Assembly (NCBI GenBank): GCA_964369845.1
Contig: CAYJFJ010000028.1
Location: 1 to 11,833 of the forward strand
Reading direction: 5' to 3'
Length of the DNA: 11,833 nucleotides
Origin: CAKOSP01 sp964369845
GTDB lineage: Bacteria; Bacillota_I; Bacilli_A; RF39; UBA660
Shown here: positions 7,787 through 11,833 of the stretch, piece by piece
Layout of the letters: every line of letters begins with the position of its first letter
Numbering within the stretch: position 1 is the first letter of the stretch
Notes under the pieces: model-generated
Databases searched by the model: none
What the model saw: the letters and a program-made list of their open reading frames with translations, nothing else
What the model was told of the DNA's origin: nothing
Translations under genes and position numbers: made by a program

Positions 7787-7863
7787 TAGTTTTTCAAAAA
7801 AAAGTTTGTATTTTTCAAATATAGTAATTATAATTAGAAAATAACAAAATATGACACAATAAT

Positions 7864-7893
7864 TTGTAAAAGAAATATATAATTTGATATAAT
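7864..7893 (+). promoter_or_regulatory. Promoter of recG
   Basis: Perfect TATAAT at 7888-7893 with an extended TGA just before it. A weaker TTGTAA (7864-7869) lies at an 18-bp spacing. The ribosome site AAAGAGGGAG (7913-7922) lies shortly before the ATG at 7926. Confidence 0.75.
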
Positions 7894-7925
7894 ATTTTTA
7901 TAAAAATTAAAGAAAGAGGGAGTAT

Positions 7926-9902
7926 ATGAACTTAAAAGAAATACCTTCAATAGGAGTTAAAGTAGAAAAAACATTAGAACAGTTAAATATAACTGATATA
8001 GAGTCATTAGTTGAATATTATCCTTTTAAATATAATTTTATAAAAATAGAAAGTTTAAAAAATAACCCGAAAGATAATATATATGTATTAGCAGAAGTGG
8101 TAAGTGATGCAAGAGTATCATTTATAAAAAAAAACTTCAATAGATTAGCGTTTAAAGTTTTAGTGGAAAATCAGTTATTAAATGTAACAATATTTAATAG
8201 AGCATTTTTAAAAAACAATATTGTTTTAGGAAGTAAAATAATATTATTTGGAAAATATGATAATTTAAAAGCAAGTTTCATGGCAGCAGATATAAAATTA
8301 AATTCAAAGGAAAATTCCATCGAACCAGTATATAGACTAAAAAAAGGAATAAAGAATCAAACAATTCAAAAGTATATTTCTAAAGCGCTAGAATATTCAA
8401 ATGAATTTGTTGATAAAATTCCATCCTATAAAAATCAAGAATATAGTTTTATGTCGAAAAAAGACGCAATAAAAGCTATTCATTTGCCACAAAATATAAA
8501 TGAATTAAAAAAAGCACAAATCAGAATAATTTATGAAGAATTATTTGAATTTATGTTTAAAATTAACTATAGAAAAATAAAGCGAGATGAACAAAAAGGA
8601 ATTAAAAGAAAAATAGAAGAAAATAAATTAGATCTATTTATTAACAGCTTGGGATTTAAGCCAACAAAAGACCAATTAACAGCTTTTAATGAAGTAAAAG
8701 AAGATTTAGTCAATGAGAAAAAAATGCAAAGGTTAGTTCTAGGAGATGTAGGAAGTGGTAAAACATTAGTAGCAACATATGCTATATACTTAAATTTTTT
8801 AAGTAACATGCAAACAGCTTTATTAGTTCCAACAGAAATACTAGCAACGCAGCATTATAAAAATATGAAAAATTACTTCAAAAACGAAAGTTTAACAGTA
8901 GAAATAATAACAGGGAAAATGAGCAAAAAAGAAAAAAATACAATAGCTCAAAGACTATTAGCAGGAGAAATAGATTTATTAATTGGAACACATGCACTAA
9001 TATCTAAAGAAATAATATTCAAAAACTTAACGCTTGTTATTACTGATGAACAACATAGATTTGGAGTAAATCAAAGAAAAAGTTTAGAAAACAAAGGAAT
9101 TAGCCCAGATATTTTATATTTATCAGCTACACCAATACCTCGTACATATTCATTAATATTATATAAAGACACAGATGTTTCCATTATAAAGACTAAGCCT
9201 AAAAATAGAAAAGAAGTAGTTACAAAAGTATTAAATGAAAAAAATATAAAAGAAGTTCTTCATAAAATATATAATGAAATTAAATTAGGAAGACAAGCAT
9301 TTGTAGTATGTTCTTTAATAGAAAATGAAGAAAGTGATTTAAATAGTGTAATTACTTTAAAACAAAAGCTAAGCTTAGCATTTCAAGATAAAGTGAATAT
9401 AGAAATAATACATGGAAATATGAAAGACTCAGAAAAAGAAAGTATAATGAATGACTTTAAAGAAAGAGAAATAGACATAGTAATTTCTACAACTGTTATT
9501 GAAGTAGGAATAGATATACCTAATGCAACCGTAATGGCTATATTTAATGCAGAAAGATTTGGATTAGCAACACTACATCAATTAAGAGGAAGAGTTGGTA
9601 GAGGAAATTATGAAGGATACTGTTATTTAATAAGTGATATAAATAGTGAAAGATTAAAAATTATGGAAGAATCAAGCGATGGCTTTTATATAACTGAAAA
9701 AGATTATGAACTTAGAAAAGAAGGAGATTTATTTGGAACTAAGCAAAGTGGAGAATTAAATTTTAAAGTAGCCAATTTAAAAAGAGATTTAAAAATCTTA
9801 TTAAAAGCTAGAGAAGATTCAGAAGAATTTTTACAAACTAATAAATATAAAGAAAGTAAATATTATATGGAATTAATAGAAAAGATAAATAATTTAATAT
9901 AA
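7926..9902 (+). CDS. recG: ATP-dependent DNA helicase RecG
   Basis: RecG is a superfamily 2 helicase that binds branched DNA, drives reversal of stalled forks and moves Holliday junctions; cytoplasmic, monomeric. The 658 residues are slightly fewer than the usual 680-690. The N-terminus carries the helix-hairpin-like IPSIGVKVEKTLEQLNI and the wedge/OB domain (to about 230). The helicase core has Walker A GDVGSGKT (273-280), the DEQH box (374-377) followed by RFG, SATPIPRT (400-407), and QLRGRVGRG (552-560). The C-terminal ERLKIMEESSDGFYITEKDYELRKEGDLFGTKQSG stretch (from about residue 575, quoted here only as a landmark) is the RecG-specific region after motif VI. The start is supported by AGGGAG just upstream. 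It has its own promoter and an A/T-rich terminator, with no sign of operon partners. Confidence 0.97.
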   Translation: MNLKEIPSIGVKVEKTLEQLNITDIESLVEYYPFKYNFIKIESLKNNPKDNIYVLAEVVSDARVSFIKKNFNRLAFKVLVENQLLNVTIFNRAFLKNNIVLGSKIILFGKYDNLKASFMAADIKLNSKENSIEPVYRLKKGIKNQTIQKYISKALEYSNEFVDKIPSYKNQEYSFMSKKDAIKAIHLPQNINELKKAQIRIIYEELFEFMFKINYRKIKRDEQKGIKRKIEENKLDLFINSLGFKPTKDQLTAFNEVKEDLVNEKKMQRLVLGDVGSGKTLVATYAIYLNFLSNMQTALLVPTEILATQHYKNMKNYFKNESLTVEIITGKMSKKEKNTIAQRLLAGEIDLLIGTHALISKEIIFKNLTLVITDEQHRFGVNQRKSLENKGISPDILYLSATPIPRTYSLILYKDTDVSIIKTKPKNRKEVVTKVLNEKNIKEVLHKIYNEIKLGRQAFVVCSLIENEESDLNSVITLKQKLSLAFQDKVNIEIIHGNMKDSEKESIMNDFKEREIDIVISTTVIEVGIDIPNATVMAIFNAERFGLATLHQLRGRVGRGNYEGYCYLISDINSERLKIMEESSDGFYITEKDYELRKEGDLFGTKQSGELNFKVANLKRDLKILLKAREDSEEFLQTNKYKESKYYMELIEKINNLI

Positions 9903-9913
9903 AATGTAAAATT

Positions 9914-9946
9914 AAAGTAATATACCAAAACTATATTATTTTTTTT
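9914..9946 (+). terminator. Intrinsic terminator of recG (A/T-rich)
   Basis: AAAGTAATATA (9914-9924) pairs with TATATTATTTT (9932-9942), with one G-U pair, around a CCAAAAC loop; the T-run extends to 9946. The stem is weak in G/C, but position and T-run are convincing. Confidence 0.65.
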
Positions 9947-9947
9947 A

Positions 9948-9976
9948 TTGTTTAAACTAATAAATAGTGCTAAACT
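9948..9976 (+). promoter_or_regulatory. Promoter of the first CDF transporter
   Basis: TTGTTT (9948-9953), a 17-bp spacer and TAAACT (9971-9976) with an extended TGC immediately before. The ribosome site is weak (GAGTGAG, 9985-9991) ahead of ATG 9995. Confidence 0.55.
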
Positions 9977-9994
9977 AAAAATAAGAGTGAGAAA

Positions 9995-10834
9995 ATGATA
10001 AAAGTAATGTTTATAAGTTTTTGGGTTAATTTGTTTTTATCTACTACAAAAATTATTGTAGGATTTTTTGGTATGAGTTATCCATTAATAGCAGATGGTA
10101 TTTCATCACTTAGTGATATGATAACAGACGTATTTGCAATAGTAGGTGGGTTAATAGCAAGAAAGCCTGCTGACAAAACACATCCATTTGGTTATGGAAT
10201 GGTTGAATATATAGCTAGTTTATTAATATCAATATTTATTATGATAATGGGTATTTTAGTAATATATGATGTTTCTTTTGAAGAAGTACATAGTCCAAAT
10301 TATTTAATTTTAATATACGTAATATTTGCAATTTTTATAAAAAGACTATTAGTAAAATACGTTGGAAGAAAAGCAGTAGAACTTAAAAGTGATTTACTAA
10401 CATATTCATCAAAAGAAAGTGAAGCTGATTTAATAGGAACTATAATAGTTTTAGTTTCAACTATTTTAATGATGTTTTCTAGGATTATACCAGCGCTTAC
10501 GTATGCTAATGCTATAGGTACAATTATAATAAGTTTGTTAATTATAAAAACAGGTTACAATATGCTTAAATTTAATGCCGGAGAATTAACTCTTAAAAGA
10601 TTAAGTGGAAGTATTCATGAGGATGCCTTAAAAGTAATAAATTCGTTCAGTGAAATAAAAAAAATTAAGAAGGCTTATGTATTTAAATATGGAAATAAAT
10701 ATCAAATACTAGCAGAACTAGTTTTAAATGAAGATATGATGTTAAGTGAAGCTAACAAATTAAGTGAAGAAATAGAAAAAAAATTAAAAGCAATAAATAT
10801 AAAATATGTTTACATAGAAATGTCAAATAAGTAA
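9995..10834 (+). CDS. Cation diffusion facilitator (CDF) family metal exporter, divergent metal site
   Basis: CDF proteins are homodimeric membrane antiporters that expel divalent metals (Zn, Mn, Fe, Co, Cd) in exchange for protons. The 279 residues show about six membrane segments (roughly 6-27, 29-51, 74-92, 103-120, 147-164, 170-190) and a cytosolic C-terminal ferredoxin-like domain (about 200-279). Family marks are ADGISSLSDMITD (33-45), ARKPADKTHPFGYGMVEY (55-72) and SKESEADLIGT (139-149). Where most relatives have H or D followed by xxxD in helices II and V, this protein has S37/D41 and E141/D145, so two of the four usual metal ligands are altered. Metal specificity is therefore unclear, and no symbol is given. 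It is transcribed alone from an extended -10 promoter. A second CDF gene starts about 860 bp downstream. Confidence 0.9.
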   Translation: MIKVMFISFWVNLFLSTTKIIVGFFGMSYPLIADGISSLSDMITDVFAIVGGLIARKPADKTHPFGYGMVEYIASLLISIFIMIMGILVIYDVSFEEVHSPNYLILIYVIFAIFIKRLLVKYVGRKAVELKSDLLTYSSKESEADLIGTIIVLVSTILMMFSRIIPALTYANAIGTIIISLLIIKTGYNMLKFNAGELTLKRLSGSIHEDALKVINSFSEIKKIKKAYVFKYGNKYQILAELVLNEDMMLSEANKLSEEIEKKLKAINIKYVYIEMSNK

Positions 10835-10852
10835 AAATAATTATTTTATTTA
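10834..10852 (+). terminator. Possible weak terminator of the first CDF gene
   Basis: The A/T-only inverted repeat AAAATAA/TTATTTT (10834-10847) overlaps the stop codon and is followed by ATTTA, without a clean T-run. It may end or merely slow transcription; the sRNA-2 terminator at 10983-11005 would act as backup. Confidence 0.3.
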
Positions 10853-10872
10853 AAAAAAAGAAAGTAAACTAA

Positions 10873-10901
10873 TTGACAAAATCTTAAAACTATTATATCA
10901 T
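10873..10901 (+). promoter_or_regulatory. Promoter of sRNA-2
   Basis: Perfect TTGACA (10873-10878), a 17-bp spacer and TATCAT (10896-10901, 5 of 6). A/T-rich tracts lie upstream of the -35. No coding start lies within the next 170 bases, which suggests an RNA gene. Confidence 0.8.
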
Positions 10902-10907
10902 TAATCT

Positions 10908-11005
10908 AGCATGATACATATCATGCTACATAGATTATTCTTACGAATTCAATGTGAGGATAATCAACCAAAACCCCCTGAAGAGAGCGAAAGCTCTCGT
11001 TTTTT
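10908..11005 (+). ncRNA. Candidate ~98-nt small RNA (sRNA-2), C-rich type
   Basis: The predicted 5' end, seven bases past the -10 box, is the first base of a perfect hairpin (AGCATGAT, loop ACAU, AUCAUGCU; 10908-10927). A second, 12-bp stem pairs 10933-10944 with 10954-10965, including two G-U pairs, around the loop GAAUUCAAU. Then come UCAACC (10964-10969), AAAA and CCCCC (10974-10978) with no strong local pairing, and a terminator hairpin. There is no convincing reading frame in it. Features shared with sRNA-1 are size, a 5' hairpin at +1, UUACGAA (10941-10947), UCAACC then a C-run, and a terminator ending CUCG plus U's. The C-run could mask Shine-Dalgarno sites; this is inferred. I do not recognise a named family. 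Confidence 0.72.
10983..11005 (+). terminator. Terminator of sRNA-2
   Basis: GAGAGC (10983-10988), GAAA tetraloop, GCTCTC (10993-10998), then G and six T's (11000-11005). Canonical form. Confidence 0.9.
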
Positions 11006-11021
11006 ATTTTAGTTATACATA

Positions 11022-11051
11022 TTAAGAAAAATAAATAAAATATGTTATAAT
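11022..11051 (+). promoter_or_regulatory. Promoter of the NUDIX gene remnant
   Basis: Extended -10 TGTTATAAT (TATAAT 11046-11051) with a weak TTAAGA (11022-11027) at an 18-bp spacing. AAGGA (11061-11065) is the likely ribosome site for ATG 11075. Confidence 0.65.
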
Positions 11052-11074
11052 TATTTATAGAAGGATAGGTCAAA

Positions 11075-11478
11075 ATGAACGGAAATAGAATTATTGTGCA
11101 TACATTAATTATACAGAGGGAAAATATCTAGTAACGAAAAGATCTGAAAATGAATCTACTTACCCTAATTATTGGGATATACCAGGAGGTTTAGTAGATA
11201 TTGGAGAAATGCCCAGAGAAGCTTTGATTAGGGAAACAAAAGAAGAGGTTAATTTGAGTATTATTCCCACTAAAGTAATTCATGAAGACAGTAATTATGA
11301 TTCTGCTAAAGATATGATATTTATTAGATTAGTATATTTATCAGAATTAAAAAATTCACTAGATAACATTATTTTAGATGAAGATGAGCATTCTGAATAT
11401 AAACTTATAGAAAATATTAGTGAATTAAATGAAGAATTGGTATCGCCTTTTTTGATAGATGTTTTCAAAAATTTGTAA
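11075..11478 (+). pseudogene. NUDIX hydrolase, broken by a one-base frameshift
   Basis: NUDIX enzymes cleave nucleoside diphosphates linked to another group, often oxidised nucleotides. The gene starts at ATG 11075 with promoter and ribosome site, reading MNGNRIIVHTLI, then hits TAG at 11129-11131. The rest of the protein continues in the -1 frame: EGKYLVTKRS, PNYWDIPGG, then the Nudix box GLVDIGEMPREALIRETKEE, and on to TAA at 11476-11478. One missing base at about 11108-11118 explains the break and would restore a protein of about 134 residues. The first in-frame ATG after the break (11209) falls inside the Nudix box, so a functional shortened protein is unlikely. The box has VNL where VGL is usual. 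The promoter, ribosome site and C-terminal half look undamaged, so the mutation is recent or is a sequencing or assembly error. Confidence 0.8.
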
Positions 11479-11565
11479 TATTAAATTTTGATTATATTGT
11501 TAATATTATAGGAAATCACTCATATGATGTAAATTTAAGAGCGCATGATATAAGTTGCCTCTGAA

Positions 11566-11594
11566 GAGGATAACGAAAGTTACCCTCGTTTTTT
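11566..11594 (+). terminator. Terminator downstream of the NUDIX remnant
   Basis: GAGGATAAC (11566-11574), GAAA loop, GTTACCCTC (11579-11587) with one A-C mismatch, then G and six T's. The surrounding sequence resembles the sRNA-2 terminator (CTGAAGAG before, CTCGTTTTTT after). An upstream CCTC (11558-11561) can pair with GAGG (11566-11569) as an alternative hairpin. The rest of 11479-11691 holds nothing else I can support besides the next promoter. Confidence 0.75.
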
Positions 11595-11655
11595 GACAAA
11601 TAAAAAAGGCAATTCTAAGCATAAGTTCATCATATTTTAAGAAAGTCAAAAGGTA

Positions 11656-11664
11656 TGATATAAT
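11656..11664 (+). promoter_or_regulatory. Extended -10 promoter of the second CDF gene
   Basis: TGATATAAT: a perfect TATAAT (11659-11664) with an extended TGn. The -35 position is poor. A modest ribosome site, TAGGT, precedes ATG 11692. Confidence 0.6.
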
Positions 11665-11691
11665 AACATTAAAAATAGTAGGTAAAAACAT

Positions 11692-11833
11692 ATGGAAAAA
11701 GAAGAAAAAAGTATTAAAAACATGAAACTAGCATTTATATTAAATTTTAGTTTTGCTATATTTGAAATAATAGGAGGGTTATATACAAATAGTATATCTA
11801 TAATATCAGATGCGATTCATGATTTAGGAGATT
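11692..11833 (+). CDS. Cation diffusion facilitator (CzcD-like), 3' end outside the window
   Basis: The first 47 residues of a CDF metal exporter, cut by the window edge. A charged cytosolic start (MEKEEKSIKN) leads into helix I (KLAFILNFSFAIFEIIGG) and helix II. Helix II has the canonical SDAIHDLGD, with H43 and D47 as the HxxxD metal ligands typical of Zn/Cd/Co exporters (CzcD/ZitB type). It therefore differs from the upstream CDF gene, which lacks the histidine. It has an extended -10 promoter of its own. Whether the second ligand pair, a His-rich loop and the C-terminal domain are present cannot be seen. Confidence 0.88.
   Translation, partial: MEKEEKSIKNMKLAFILNFSFAIFEIIGGLYTNSISIISDAIHDLGD

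Noticed and set aside
11089..11131. Programmed -1 frameshifting as the explanation for the split NUDIX gene (GGGAAAA at 11118-11124 looks slippery)
   Set aside because: The heptamer is not in the phase needed for a -1 slip from the upstream frame, no stimulating structure is evident, and NUDIX genes are not known to use frameshifting. A one-base deletion is simpler.
11504..11594. A third small RNA of the same family upstream of the 11566-11594 terminator
   Set aside because: It has no UUACGAA, no UCAACC and C-run, and only a poor promoter (TATTAT at 11504 with a weak -35). Only the terminator context is similar, so it is kept as a low-interest finding.
11593..11598. TTGACA immediately after the NUDIX terminator as a promoter
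   Set aside because: At 17 bp downstream the -10 position reads TAAGCA, and no suitable -10 is found at 16-18 bp.
11506..11691. A 61-codon minus-strand reading frame
   Set aside because: It runs through the terminator at 11566-11594 and the promoter at 11656-11664, has no ribosome site and no recognisable domain.

Overview
The window is strongly AT-rich bacterial DNA, compactly coded, using the standard code: TGG encodes Trp, no real gene contains an in-frame TGA, and every visible stop is TAA or TAG. Purine-rich Shine-Dalgarno sites, TTGACA/TATAAT promoters (often with an extended TGn -10) and hairpin plus T-run terminators all point to a low-GC Gram-positive (Bacillota). A FemAB-type interpeptide-bridge enzyme implies a peptidoglycan wall. 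A one-chain pyruvate:ferredoxin oxidoreductase (PFOR) implies an anaerobic fermenter. The EF-Tu fragment reads to me as closest to the Erysipelotrichia/Mollicutes-related Bacilli. That placement is an impression from remembered sequences, not a search.

Layout. 1-884: 3' three quarters of tuf (EF-Tu). 938-2158 (-): a FemAB-family aminoacyltransferase, convergent with tuf; terminators for the two strands lie side by side at 895-962. 2217-2844: an HdeD/DUF308 membrane protein, divergent from fem and with a near-consensus promoter. 2924-4150: enolase. 4248-7586: nifJ (PFOR). 7587-7925 (339 bp without a protein gene): the nifJ terminator, a minus-strand small-RNA gene with its own promoter and terminator (about 7652-7752), and the recG promoter. 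7926-9902: recG. 9995-10834: a cation diffusion facilitator (CDF) transporter with an unusual metal site. 10835-11074: a second small-RNA gene (about 10908-11005) and the promoter of the next gene. 11075-11478: a NUDIX hydrolase gene broken by a one-base frameshift. 11479-11691: a terminator and a promoter. 11692-end: start of a second CDF transporter with the usual HxxxD zinc-type motif.

How the parts fit. Most genes have their own promoter and terminator, so the region is a string of monocistronic housekeeping units, not an operon. Enolase and PFOR serve adjoining parts of central metabolism (2-phosphoglycerate to PEP, then pyruvate to acetyl-CoA with ferredoxin reduction). Two CDF exporters bracket the NUDIX remnant and the second small RNA.

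Most notable observation: the two roughly 100-nt RNA genes appear related. Both have a perfect TTGACA -35 with a 17-bp spacer, a predicted 5' end at the first base of a hairpin, a shared UUACGAA in or at the edge of a hairpin loop, a shared UCAACC leading into a C-run (CCCC/CCCCC), and a terminator ending CUCG plus U-run. C-rich single-stranded segments of this kind are typical of Gram-positive sRNAs that pair with Shine-Dalgarno sites (RsaE/RoxS style). I cannot assign either to a named family.
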